Assembly (NCBI GenBank): GCA_003008705.1
Contig: PDUO01000020.1
Location: 312,817-376,816 of the forward strand
Source: Pezicula radicicola
Taxonomy: Eukaryota; Ascomycota; Leotiomycetes; Helotiales; Dermateaceae
Length of the DNA: 64,000 nucleotides
Direction: 5' to 3'
Shown: in pieces, positions 12,861-24,692 of the stretch
Layout of the letters: every line of letters starts with the position of its first letter
Position numbering within the stretch: position 1 is the stretch's first letter
The notes under the pieces: model-generated
Told to the model about the DNA's origin: nothing
The model's database searches: none
The model's input: the letters and a program-made list of their open reading frames with translations, nothing else
Position numbers and translations under genes: made by a program

Positions 12861-14872
12861 ACTATGTTCTGAATCATCTGCATTTCGGCGTCTTGTTTAG
12901 ACCCTTGGATTACCAATGAAGGGTTGTTACATTAGGTGGTTTTTGGCTCTGGACTGCATGTTTGGCAGTTGTCCTGTCCGTTCTTTTTTTCCTTTGTTTT
13001 AGAGAGCATTGCCAATGGAAAGGCCCAAGGGTCCTTTTCCCCTCGTGCCTAGTTGTCCTTTTCGAGACATGAGACATCCTAATTGTGGTGAGGGGAGCGT
13101 TTGTATAAATTTTTCGAGGCATGAGAAAATGGAGATGAAAATGAACCTTAATCAATCTTTGTCTTCAATGAGTGTGCTGTGCGTGAAGAATTCATGCTTG
13201 ACTTAAATTTGCGCCTAATAGTCTCTAATACATCTTCTGTTAGAAGTGGGTTGATCATTCTCTCTGTCAGTCAGGAGAGGTAGATGTCATACTTAGTGTA
13301 GAAGCCCAGCTTACAGAAACAAGCCATCTTCTATACATGAATCGCCAAAGTTAGGTTACAGTTTCTCTGCCATTCCATCGCTCTAGCTTACACATTCAGC
13401 TTAGCTGAAATACCTTGGCTCTAATTAAGCATAGGGAGAACGTATATACTTATTTGTAAATTCCTTTTGTATTTGTTATAGTTGAGTTTAGAAGTGGGCA
13501 AAGGGATATTTTAATCACACGTAGTTAAAGGAGAATTAATTGATAGTTGCTAGTTTTCAGTTTTAGTTACTTTAAGAAAGAGGAAGAGGGAGAGGGGAGA
13601 TATTAGTAAAGATATAGTCTATTTAGCTTATCATGCTATACTACTACTACGTAGAGATAGCTTATAAATCTAGGACCTTGGTCTAGAAGGTTGCGTTGTT
13701 GTTGTTAGTGCCGTCCTTATTACTTTCTACCTTCTTGTATTGAACTATATTGTAGTAGGTAGGTCCTCTAGATCTCTGTGCTATTATGATACTTCATGGG
13801 TATAGCTTATGTGCAGGCTCTAAACTGTTCTGAGCTCTATCTTGTTCGTTAAGACTTTTCTACTAAGTTATATGTTGTAGTACAAGCTCCTAGTTATCAT
13901 ATAAGAGTAAGGTAAGTTATACCATTTCGAGTTTAAGTGTGATAATGGGTTGCTTAAATTAAGTTGATTACTAATTTACTATGGCTCTATATGACTATTA
14001 TCCTATTGGACATAGTCACATAGTAGTAATTGCATTCTACGGGACACTTATTAGTTTCTACAGATAGTATAAATTATATGTTGTATACAGATTGAGTTCG
14101 ACACCATTCAGTTATTTGTAAGCTAACTAGCAACGAAGCATTGTTGATGGACAGTATGTCAAGAGCCTTAGGAGTAAGAGACTAGTAATCTGTATAATAT
14201 CCAGCTTTGTTCCTTCTGTTATATTGCATACATGGCTTCCTAGGTTGTCGACAAGGAGGGCTTAGGAGAGGAATATCATCTATCTGAGCCAGGTTAGAGG
14301 CTACAAAAGCGCTCTTAGATGGTACTAGAATTTCACTAACAACATTAAATATAACTCCATAGAACTCCACAATATTAAAGGAGACTAAAACAGTAGTGTA
14401 CCCTCAAAGTGTTTCCCTCAACCGTCTAATAAAACATGCGCTCGCCTTCGATTCCTAGCTAGACTATTGCCTCTCCAAAATTCAACGAACTCAAACAGAA
14501 AAAAAAAAGGGGGGGGGGTTGGTCACAATCAAGAACTATAACAACAAAAGCAAAACTTCAAAGTGGTTAGAGTAAGCATCTAACACATCCTCGAAGAAAC
14601 CACCCATCAATCAAGGTAGATGAGGATTTTTTAACAGTAAAGAACACTTCGATGCATGGGACACTTACTTAACGCAGGTCATACCATAGGTTAAAGAAAG
14701 TGTTGGGTTGAACTCAAGTGTGCTTACCACTCGACCATACTGGTGTTCCTTAGTGTTTGATGGTTGGGAAGGCCTTGTTTGGGTTCTTAAGGGGTTGTGA
14801 GTGGGAAGGGGGGGATGTGTGGTGGGTTTTAGCGAGAGGGTGGGAATCTACTTTCAGTTACGAATACACTGT
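12861..14872. other. AT-rich gene-free region
   Basis: After the GH72 3' UTR, about 13200-14450 is AT-rich, with many TA dinucleotides and short TAG/TAT motifs, the look of RIP-decayed DNA. The only longer frame (14370-14182, minus) is 62 codons and unrecognised. A run of ten A followed by ten G lies at 14499-14518. No gene is supported. Confidence 0.5.
14499..14518 (+). repeat. A10-G10 homopolymer junction
   Basis: Ten A residues are followed immediately by ten G residues. It is a simple-sequence oddity that could also be a sequencing or assembly weak point. Confidence 0.8.
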
Positions 14873-15683
14873 ATGATGACACAACCTTTAGCACCAGGAA
14901 GTACCTCCACGCTCTTCCTAAAACTTCCGTTAGAGTTGTAAGTTCCTATAAATCTTTTTCTTCCAGTATTTCCAGTTAATAAAAGCCACAGGCGTCTTAT
15001 CATTTGGAGGGTGGTAGATCTGAATCATGCCCGTGAGGTTGAAGTCAATAGATACCTCCGAGAGTACGACCATGACACTGTTGATGAAAGGAAGGCATTT
15101 TTGTCACTTGAATTCAAGACCCTGACTCCAACTCCAACTATTTTGCATGTCTGTCAAGAGTCTAGAAGGGAAGGAGAGAAACACTACGACACCATCTTCC
15201 GCGACTATCACTCTAAGACCGAAGTCTGTTGAGGATTCTCAGGCTACGTTCATGTTAATCACACTCCCAGAATCTACTTTAACGGTGCTACAGATAGCCC
15301 TGTTCATTTTTCAAACACCTCCAACTTTCACCTTGGAGACCGGAACGAAGACCTTTTTTAGGTCTTTATAGCTCTTGTCGAACCCTTCGACCTGGCGATA
15401 AGTACGCTGCATTTGCCAACAAAACGGCGCACAGATCAGATATTGCTTGGAGTAATCTTGAAGGAGCAAGCTTTACTTTGAGTATTCATGTTGATGCGAT
15501 GCAACAGCCTGTGTTCTTACTCAAAAACATGTGCAATATTAAGACAACACGGAGTCATTCTGTGAGATCCTGGACAAAATTGGGTTTTATGACTATAGTC
15601 GTGTATTCCTTGAACTCTGGAACTATATGGTTTGATAGCATGAGGCGTGGATGATCTTCCTCCGGACGATGCCAGATACTTAA
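14873..15683 (+). pseudogene. Frameshifted 2EXR-domain protein (paralogue of the gene at 23.1-24.1 kb)
   Basis: Exon 14873-14937 joins 14992-15232 across a GTAAGT...CACAG intron. It restores the signature FLKLPLELRLIIW followed by ILHVCQESRREGEKHY, the core of the fungal 2EXR family. The frame then ends at a TGA (15230-15232) after 101 residues. Similarity to the intact paralogue continues in shifted frames. At about 15265-15361 there is RIYFNGATDSPVHFS, equivalent to RTIYTNPSTDTLYL in the intact gene. Near 15450 there is NLEGASFTLSIH, and at 15637-15683 HEAWMIFLRT, equivalent to WDEAWMLFLHR. The first intron sits at the same codon as in the intact gene. It could still be expressed as a truncated protein, but decay is the better reading. 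The function of 2EXR proteins is unknown. Confidence 0.8.
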
Positions 15684-15966
15684 AGAAACCAAGGTACATA
15701 CACTGGTTGAAATATCCAAAGACAAAATATTATTGGCAATGGCAGTGGGAAAGGCCAGAAAACAGGGCAGGTTTGATTACTCGAGTGGGTAGTACATACG
15801 TTTGAAGATGACCTATGACCCAATTGGAAGCAGTTAGTTTCTCGAAGCGCCGGCTCACTATTCGCTGTGTATGTAACTCTCACTTCGTGTCTTTGGAGCG
15901 TCCAACTGCCGCACTGCACATCATAGTATTGTACTAACCGACACCCTTATCTCAGTATTCATCATC

Positions 15967-16681
15967 TCACATCTTGGATTGGATATCCGCGAATAACTCC
16001 TTTAGTTTATCCATATCTGTCTTCTGCTGAGGCCATCCGACCGTCAATCCTTCCTCCTTATTTGGCTTTGGGATCTACATAATAAGTTAGCTCACGACTT
16101 CACGCCTTCACACAAGTCCTTAAAAAGCCTACCATATGAAAGTGAACCTATGATTGGAGAGTCCAGTTAGCTATGAATATCCTGCAAATTTTACTCTGTA
16201 AATAATCGGACTTACGTGGTCAACCTCCTGATGTGCAATGCGTCCATTGTTCTGCAGCACATTGTAGTTCTCTGCTCCAGTAGCCTTGACCAACTTCTTA
16301 ACAACAGGCTATAATTGCCAAGGCCTTAGCATATCTCCCTCAATACTCGTGTTCGAAAGGAATGCGTACAAGGATCTCAGAGAGCTGGTCATCGGGGATA
16401 TCAACGAGCTTCTCGCCGTGGAATTTTGGGATTACTAGCTGAAAGGCAGAGCATTAGTTAGTGGCTTTTCCACTATGTTTGAGCGTGACATACAGCATGA
16501 CCCTTGCTAAGGGGTTGGATGTCCAGGAAGGCTAGGACTTTATCGCTCTCGAAGAGCTTGAAGGAGGGGATATCGCCTGTTGTAGTAATTAGTTCTGGTG
16601 GTTCCTAGTTTCTCCTGCGCATTTTTGGAGCTGCGGGAATTCAATACCCTTGATGATCTTGCAGAAGATACAGGCTGCCAT
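15967..16681 (-). CDS. HNT1: HIT-family nucleoside phosphoramidase (Hnt1/HINT-like)
   Basis: The gene has no long open frame because five introns split 133 codons. Exons are 16681-16648, 16576-16494, 16438-16370, 16308-16216, 16147-16133 (15 nt) and 16074-15967. The splice sites are GT-AG and the sum is in frame. The protein starts MAACIFCKIIKGDIPSF, has the conserved FLDIQPLSKGHA and NVLQNNGRIAHQEVDH blocks, and carries the histidine triad HVHFHMI assembled across exons 4-6. Hint-type enzymes hydrolyse AMP-lysine and other phosphoramidates; they are small dimeric cytosolic or nuclear proteins. The length equals the family norm. It is divergent from MOG1, 800 bp away. Confidence 0.95.
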
Positions 16682-17480
16682 TTTTTATTGATGTGTTTTA
16701 TGGCACCAAGTGTTGTTGTAAATTGATGAGGTTGCTTTCGTAGAAGCTTGAGCTGTCGACGCGGGGTTCCCTCCGTCGCCGGGCATCACTTCAGCAAGGT
16801 CAGGTGATCATGTTTGCTCAGATTCAACCTCGTCTGTGGAGTAGTACTTAAATCAAAATAACGAAAAGTGCTTTCGGAGTGGGACAGAATATCTCAGAAT
16901 TCATTTCTTGCCTTTTACCAGAGATGACCGTGTTCGATGCCCATAATACTCCATTCTCCCAATCTTTGAAACCCAACTTCTGCTCAGCAGACCTGTATAC
17001 CCTTTTGCGCTTTTTTATTTTATCGTTGTAACTCATTTGCACGACTTCTTTTATTTGGGACTTCTCTCTTTTTTTTTTTTGCAGGCGCAACTCGCGAAAG
17101 TTCGGCTGCCTCCAAGCACAAGCGAATACAAACAAGGAACGACGCGACGGTTCTTCCACCCATCTTAGATCACAATAGCATGGCAACAAACAACATCCTT
17201 CTCTAACCATTCAATTCCCATCAACTATCCTACGATTATCTGACTCATTAAATTCGCCTTCCAACACACTGGAATCAATCTATACTCACCTATAAGCTTC
17301 GGAGTTGCTAGATAATCGAGTTTCGACGTCACTAGCGAGATCAGGCTTCAATTCAAGTTAACAAACCTGGCAGCCTTGGACCAAGAAATTATAAAAGCAC
17401 AACAAGAGCTTCTTTGAAGTCATCCATATCGTTCTAGTCATCAAGACTAATCATTCAAGCCGTCCAAGAAACAAATAACT
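16682..17480. promoter_or_regulatory. Divergent intergenic region HNT1/MOG1
   Basis: About 800 bases hold the promoters of two divergent genes. It has a T-run at about 17071-17082 and CA/TC-rich sequence just before the MOG1 start. A 120-codon minus frame (17210-16848) lacks any family resemblance and was not accepted. Confidence 0.5.
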
Positions 17481-18254
17481 ATGCCTTCCTACACCAGCAC
17501 TCCCCTATTCGGCGGAGCCATCATCGTTGATCTGCCCAAATCCTTCACAGACGTCAGGTATCAAGCCCCTCTCAGCCAATACAATCATCACACGAAAGGT
17601 ATAACTAATATGATTCAGCACCCTCCGTCAAGTCCCCGATCATCAAGAAGTCTATCTCGACAAAGATGGTTACACTAGTATCATCTTCGATATCACGGAG
17701 CGAGTCGGCGTCGCCGGCTCAGGACCAGCAATCGACGGCGCAGCCATGACAACACATCTGGAAGACATAGTTGATTCCGACATCGACACCGTCAAAGTCT
17801 GGAGTACATCTAAAACCGAATTCTCCAAACTCCCGTAAGATTTTTCTTCCGTGATTTCACCTTCCATCTTCCCCCGCCTCCCCATTCATCCTCCAAATCC
17901 ACAGCCTCGTCAGTTACTTCTTAAATCACGTGCTAAAGACAACACATCAAATACAGAGAAGGAACACCATCCTACACATTAATCGCCACACAAACACCAC
18001 CAGCAGATCCAAATGCCAAGAACTCCGCACCGGATTTCACTGCTATAGTTTTGAATCTGATTCGCTTGGAAGATGAGAGGACGGATATCTTGATTACTAT
18101 TAATGTACCACATATCAAGGGTGAGTATTCTGAGGAGGAAGTCAACTTGGAGTTGGGTAAGCAGGGAAAGGGTATTGAGAATGCTGTTGAGTATGCGGCG
18201 ACTATCTGGGAAACGTTCAAGATTAAGGATTGGGGTCTTTTTAATGAGGTTTAA
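17481..18254 (+). CDS. MOG1: Ran-binding nuclear import protein Mog1
   Basis: Exons 17481-17557, 17619-17834 and 17957-18254 give 196 residues. The second exon begins STLRQVPDHQEVYLDKDG and leads into the conserved IIFDITERV block. The third carries DFTAIVLNLIRLE, TDILITINVPH and the C-terminal IWETFKIKDWGLFNEV, all typical of fungal Mog1. Mog1 binds Ran/Gsp1, releases its nucleotide and supports nuclear protein import; its fold resembles PsbP. The acceptor at 17956 was chosen over one two bases later because only it keeps the frame. Length is normal for the fungal family. Confidence 0.95.
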
Positions 18255-18604
18255 GCGCTAAAGGATGGTGGACTGGATGGACCGTGGATGGATGGTGGTT
18301 TGCAAAGAAACTCGGGTGTTCGGGTGCTTGGGATGGTACGGGAACCTTGACTCTTGACAACGACAAGGAAAACGCAGATTGATAGATAATTGCGACGTCT
18401 TTCACAATAGCGTGGAATTTTTTTATGATATCCGAACGGGCAAGGGAGGAAAATTGAATGGGAAACTAGATAGGTAGTTTAGTGTTGAAATACCTAACTA
18501 CAATGAATCAACCAGATAAGGTATCCTTCGCAGAGATAGCATGAGAAGAGTAGAGCATCATTATGTATAGAATGGAGGTATACGCTAATATGCTTTTTGT
18601 ATAC
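18255..18604. other. Convergent 3' region of MOG1 and the SprT gene
   Basis: This 350-base gap lies between two convergent genes and should contain both 3' UTRs. It holds short TGGA/GGAT-rich repeats at about 18260-18300. Nothing else is visible. Confidence 0.5.
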
Positions 18605-20871
18605 TTAAGGGCTTGTGAGGTCTAGAAACTTAAGCTTCCTCGCTACCTCTTCTGCAGGACTCGCCTCTCGAGTCTCTACAATTTCCTCGCCAACACTAAC
18701 ACTCTCCTTGCCCAACTTATTCGCTTTATATTCTTCCCATCTCCTGCTTACTTCTCCCATAATCTCCTTCTGCGGACTCTTCGGTGGCAACTCATCCTTA
18801 ACCTTCTTCAAATTCTCCTTGAAGAAGACCTGATACTCGGTCGGCCCGCTACTCCCAGCCTTTTTCGGCACTGGTTTTGTCTGCTGCAACGGCCCCTTAC
18901 AGCTACCACATTGATGTCTCGCAGGATCGATACTCTTCGAGTGCCGTTTGAATTCCGTGCCACACATTCCACACTCCCATATGTACTTGTAATCAATAGC
19001 ATAGCTATGCTTCGTCGTAACCTCGATTCCACGATGTCCAAATACACGAGAGCACTTAGAGGCCCAGGCTTTAAACTCTTTGCCGTGCGGGTTCGTTTTG
19101 ATGTTGCTGATCATGAAGTTTGCTAGATGGCAGAACTCGTGTGCTATTACATTCAGGAGGCGGTCTTCGTCGTCGATTACTTTCTCAGCAAGTTCAATCG
19201 AGGCATAATGGCGGTAGGTAGGATTTGGAGGCCCGGCTCCTGCGAGAGCTGCTGTTCTGATAGTTTCACGCTTCCAGTTTGCCCGGCCAGCTGTGGTATT
19301 TAGTTTCTTGCTCCATATTATCTTGACCCCTCCTGTTGAGGCTGCAAGTTTTGAGACTTGGCCGCCCGTAATTGTTTCATCTAGCTCGGCGAGGAACGAT
19401 TCTGCGGTGGCATGCTTAGTCTCAGAGAATGCCTTCTTCACATCTCTTGCTGTACGGTCTTGCTTGACCGGACTTTTCTTTGGGGAGAAGAGTAGTGCAC
19501 CATCTGAGAGGTCAGCCGAATCATTGCGAAGTGGTTGAGGTTTCTTTAGTGTTTTCTTTGGGGAGTACTCCTCATTCCAATCATTAATAACATCCTGATT
19601 CCAGAAGGCGTCCATGCTCGGTCTATGCGGTGTCATCGGTATTCGTGGTGCTAATTTCTTAGGGGAGATGAGGCCCTTTTTCGAAGGACTTGGTGGAGGG
19701 GTCACAAAACGAGTTCCTTGGGAGATCTTTCGTGGCTTGTTCTCTGAAGGGGAGCTGGTTTCTGTTAGCTGTTGTCATTCTAAAGATGAAGTGTTCCTTA
19801 CAAACTGAGTAGAGCGAAAGGCTCATCAATTTCTGAACTTTTGTCTGGGCATTGATTTTCTCTCTTTGGCTCTTTCTTTGGCATTTGTTTAGGAAGCTTC
19901 GATGCCGGTTTGCTCTGCGCACCACCTTCCTCGTCACTAGTGTCCAAGAGAATGATTACTTCCTTAGGAAGAGCCCTCTCAGTACCAGCTTTCTTCGTCC
20001 TCGAACTTAGATCTCTTTTACCTCCCATAGATAACTTCCCCAGCTCCAGTCCTAGATCTTCCACCTCTTCCTCTCTCGATTTGAGACTCGTAGTCTTCCT
20101 CCCCCTTACAAGCTTCTTTGGGATCCTTGGGGGAGGAGTGACCTCGACATCGGAGTCACCTTCTGTCAGAATACAACTATCATTGACGATAAAATCTGAC
20201 ATTCCATCCGACCCATCAACATCCTCTTCGTCGTCAGAACAGCCACCATCAATCGAAGCCTCCTCAAGAAAGAATTCTTTAGCCACAATCTTCCTCCTTT
20301 CAGCTCTTTTCTTCTTAGAATCCCCGAGAGTCGTCTTCTTGAGCCCCTTCACCAGATCCCTCAGATTATCATCATCGGACTCCTGGAATGGATCATCCTC
20401 TGGTTTGGGACGGATAGGCTTCGGGATGGCGATGCCTCTCGTGGAACGTTTCGTGGGGTCCCTAGACTTCGCGACCCAGCCATTCCCCCTGGGTATGGAT
20501 TCCTGTGATTCTGACGCAACAGCTGTGACTACAGAATCCGTTGAACTTGTGGAACTTATGAAGGGCCGTAAAAGAGGATTATCAGACGCTTGCTTCAAAA
20601 TCCGTTTTTTAGGTTTCGGTTTCTCTTCGTCCTTTAGGCCTAGTTCGTTCTCCTTCTTCGCAGCCCCTTTGAGTTTTCCTGGAATAATTTTCGAGTCGCT
20701 TTCCGAATCTGAAGCCTCTATCTTCAATGCTCCACTCTTAGGTGCCCTTTTAGTTGTTGACGTGGTCGCCTTCTTACACGTGATGTTCTTTTTGGCGCGC
20801 GTGTTTTTGCCAATATCTGCAATGTCCGGGAAGTCACTGTCGTCCCTTCTATCTTCCACTAATCTTGCCAT
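18605..20871 (-). CDS. SprT-like metalloprotease with HMG-box-like tail (GCNA/ACRC type)
   Basis: Exon 20871-19802 joins 19754-18605 over a 47-nt intron (branch gctaac) to give 739 residues. The start is the ATG at 20871; a longer upstream frame has no ATG. The first 400 residues are acidic, Ser/Asp/Lys-rich and look disordered, with repeated SPKK-type motifs. The SprT domain follows with the zinc protease site HEFCH at 562-566. Next is a zinc ribbon (CGMC...CGSC), then an HMG-box-like segment starting GPTEYQVFFKENLKKVK. This order matches GCNA/ACRC proteins, which digest DNA-protein crosslinks together with Spartan/Wss1. A nuclear location is inferred. The second exon alone could be mistaken for a complete gene. 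Confidence 0.9.
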
Positions 20872-23061
20872 GGCTCTTCGTGACTTATTGTACAACTCCT
20901 CTGATACAGGTATATCGTGTGGGTGAAAGTTCGTTGGCGATGGAGGTTCACCGATTATTCAAATTCGCCAAAAACTGAGGTCGGGATGGGTCGAGCGTCA
21001 CCACAGCAACCACCACGCCCAAACGAACACCAACGCGAAAAGAATGAATTCACTTACCACAGTATTGCTTGTGAGACCCGATCTATGAATATGATGTTGC
21101 CTGCCAAAAATATTCTTTGTGTTTCGGTAAAGTGCTTTTCCTGACGAGTTTTCTTCTTTGTTTTGGGCTTCTTCTCGTATTTCCCAAGGGCTAAACGAGC
21201 TCAGAATACGTACAAAGATTGAAGTATCTAAATACTTTTGAGACTGGATAAATGATAGTATATTCATTCACTGACTATATTGATACAATGCCGCAGTTAC
21301 CTTGTCGTGGTACTAGTTGCATTGTGAATTCCCATAGTCAACTTTGGTTTACTTATCCCTCAATTCATTTCAGATTATCTGCTACCTGCTGAGTTGAGGA
21401 CTTGATGGGTGTGTAATGAAGAGCTGAGATCAGTATCAAAGTCAGCGTGTAGCAAAAACTACGTAGCGTAGTAAGGAAAACCCTCTATACAAGACATTAC
21501 TTAAATATAAGCACCCAACGGATCATCTTACCAGTAATAATGTATGGGTAAAAATGTCAAGCACCCGATACAAAAACTCCAAGAGAAAACTCAAGCAGTT
21601 GAGTGTATCCAAGTATGATACTACTAGTTGCCGTGAATAAGATCGGCCTGATACTCCAATCCCAAGATCACTGTAGATGTTCATATGAAAAGGCCAGATT
21701 CATATTATACTTGCCATATAGGATTGTAAATTCTGGTAAGCCGTCTCACAGCTAGTAGTTTCATGACTAGTCTACTTCATGTCCTCCCTGGTATTTACGT
21801 GTACTTAAATCCTATTTTCTTAGTGAAGAACTTTTAACCAAGCAAGGCTGTAATAGTTTTCTTTTCAAGTCTCTTCTTCTTCAGCAAAGGAGGTCTGAGA
21901 CTTGTGTTCAAAAATCTAACCTCAACCTTGAGGAGAAGTGGACTGCTGTTGGTACAAAATGCCGCAATCGAACTTGATTTTTGATTCAATTTGGTTTTGT
22001 GGTTGCTTATCTATTCTCACGTAGCTACTATATAAGATTATGTTGTCTTCTAGTTTAGCCTTGACTAGAGTCTCAGTGCTATTTCTCAATTTCTTGCAAG
22101 TGGACCTAGCAAGTCTCGAAAACTGTTTTTATGCCTAAAGCATCCACAGTAACGCCCTTATTTTTTTTTACGGCAGTATAGAAATAAAGACAAAGATAAC
22201 ACTAAGATTCTCAGTAAGAATAATACATATATTAGTTGTAGACTAGCATAGCACAAAGGTACTTGTGCTTACTCAACTTAGCAGCTTCGCCACAGAAGTA
22301 AATTCTTAGACAGCTTAAAACCACACTAAATAAACTTATTGCAACGTCACTAAATCCTTACTAATTAACATTTTAGAACTCAATCTCATTCAGTTCAATA
22401 GAACACCTACAATATCTAAAAACTAAAGTATAAATATATTTCACCCTTAAAGGAAGCCACAGCTCTATAGTTCGCACTGCAGTAGAAAGAACGAACAAAA
22501 AATATATAAGAATTAGTAATAAACTCAAAGGAGACTTTTTGTATATTAAGACTTCTTAGGTGGTCGTGCTACTAAAAGACGTTGAAGTTAAAGAGAGCTT
22601 GATATGGTGAGGCTTGCTCGCTAAACTCAATAAGCATTTGCCGAGCTGTTAATTTGAGCCTACCTACCTTATATTCTACGACAACATATTAGAGTCAGGA
22701 TGATATTGGAAATTGACCGTTCCAACGTTTGTAAATACGTTCTGATAATGCAGAGTTATAGTGGACTCCAACAACATCTTTATCTGTTGTCATGCTAGTG
22801 GAAGATTACGCCAATTTATGCATAATCCTCTGATTTGCCTTCAAATATGAAATGAGTGGGCAGGTATGGTCAGAATCCCTTAAACCTTGGTGGCAGTTTG
22901 AATATCCCTAATTCACAATCGTGGCAGGTTGACTTTCTAGTCTTAACACTAAATATCTATTACAATAAACCAACCTACTTCAAGTGTGATCCTATGCTCT
23001 TTACAAAATGCCAATACAAGAAAATAGTCCAGAATGAGGAAAGTCCTTAACTTCAGAGCCA
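20872..23061. other. Upstream region plus AT-rich gene-free island
   Basis: Positions 20872-21300 are the SprT-gene promoter side. From about 21300 to 23000 the DNA is AT-rich, with no frame over 65 codons that resembles a protein. The texture (abundant TA, scattered homopolymers) is that of decayed repeats, but no transposase or terminal repeat was recognised. Confidence 0.5.
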
Positions 23062-24109
23062 TCAATCACTATCTGAATCGTCAAGTTTGGAAAAAACATC
23101 CAGTGCCTTACGAGCCTTCTTCAACTTTGGACGCGGTGGCACATATTCCTGAGAACTAGCCTCCGTCTCCGTCTCCTCCTCAGTCCAATCAGTCTCAGTC
23201 CAATCCAACTCATCTCCGCACCAAACACTCCTCTTAAGACGATGAAGAAACAACATCCAAGCCTCATCCCACCACGCAACAGGTTTCCAATCTTCATCCA
23301 AGGTCACACGTGCAGGACCGAATTTCTCCATTAGTTTAAGAGCGTCGTTATCCTCGCCTTCAACCAACTTCTTCATGACAATAACGTCCTGGCATGCACG
23401 ACGTCCATACTCGTCGAGACGATCTTCCCAGCTGTAAACGGCCGCAACACTTGCACCCTCCCAACTCCAGTTTCCCAGTGGTCGTCTCCTTGATAGAAAT
23501 CTCTGCCATGCAGGACGAGTGTAATTGGAAACCCAACTACTTCCATCGGATCCTGTCAAGGCACTGAAGGCGTCGAAAAACGCAAGGTTCCAGCCACTGC
23601 GTCTGGTTCCGCAGGTGAGGTAAAGAGTATCGGTGGATGGGTTGGTATAGATTGTGCGGCGGCGATCGTCATTCTGAATATCACTGTCCACTTCCCTCCG
23701 AGTGCGGGTCTGGAGCCGGTAGTCGCCGAATATGGGAACGTAAACTCTCAAAGCTTCTTCTCTTGATTCTTGGCATGCGTGTAGGGTAGGTGGCACCAGG
23801 CCCTTAGATTTGAATCGCATCTTGACCTTTCTTTCTCCATCGCGCTTGACATACATTTGGACTTTCACTTCGCGATTTTGATTGAGATTCGCATATTCCC
23901 AGATTTGAATTCGCCTGAATGGGTTAATTTTGTCGTTAGCGACAAGGTGTTCTGGAGAGGTTGAGGAAGGAGAAGCTATTCTAGGGTGGGTTGACTTACA
24001 ATTCCTTTGGAAGTTCAGAGAAATACTTGGCAGTATGCGGTTGTGAACTTTCTAAGATTGATAACTTTTCTTTGGAAATGACGGGCTTGGGTCGGGGTTC
24101 CGATGCCAT
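23062..24109 (-). CDS. 2EXR-domain protein
   Basis: Exon 24109-24000 (MASEPRPKPVISK...) joins 23914-23062 to give 320 residues. The junction builds the 2EXR signature YFSELPKELRIQIWEYA, followed by LVPPTLHACQESREEALRVY. The middle part has NPSTDTLYLTCG. The C-terminus is acidic and Ser/Thr/Glu-rich with a short lysine-rich patch. 2EXR proteins are greatly expanded in Helotiales and other Pezizomycotina; no biochemical role is established. A decayed paralogue lies 8 kb to the left with the same intron position, so the two arose by duplication rather than by chance similarity. Confidence 0.9.
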
Positions 24110-24692
24110 GGTGGTAGGCGCGGTCACGAAGTTCCGAAGCTTCGAAAGAGTGCGGTTGATGGCGTTGGATAATGCGTAAAGGTGGTAAATAGTCTAAGCA
24201 ACAAGGAATGCTAGTGGACGCGCAGGAGTAGAGAGTTCCTTCTTGAATGCCTTTGTGCCGTACACACTAGCAAGAACCTTTACGGTTATGAAACGAAGCA
24301 GAATGTGAAATCAAAGACGGTTGAGTAACGTGAACCAGATTGGGATGATGTTGAAGTTGAGGATGAGAAGAGGAAAGACACTTTCCTCTAAAAATATTGA
24401 TAAGTGCGCGTATAATTCAATTGTCGCCTTACGGCGCCTTGCGTGCAATTGCGAGAAGCCTCAGACCCATTCACTAGAGCAATGGGAGCTAGAGTTAGAG
24501 CGATTGATATGCCTGATGAACAAAGACTAGTATTCTTCCTGACCATCAGCTTATGCGTCGCACTAGTCTGTGGTAAGAATCCAACATATTCAGAATCTTA
24601 AAATGACTTCTTTCGTAGGTGTGAAGTTGAGTGCCATGTGGGACATTGAGGAAGTTTCTTATTGATATTGGCAGCTTGTAAACATAACAGAC
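24110..24692. other. Intergenic, 2EXR promoter and GAA1 3' side
   Basis: This gap of 580 bases lies between two minus-strand genes. It contains only short, unconvincing frames. Confidence 0.5.

Noticed and set aside
14701..14755. tRNA-like stretch on the minus strand (GTATGGTCGAGTGGTAAGC)
   Set aside because: It resembles a D-arm, but no anticodon arm, T-arm or matching acceptor stem could be built.
19910..20926. 338-codon plus-strand frame
   Set aside because: It is antisense to the disordered, Ser/Asp/Lys-rich first exon of the SprT gene; its Ser/Leu/Phe-rich product is a composition artefact.
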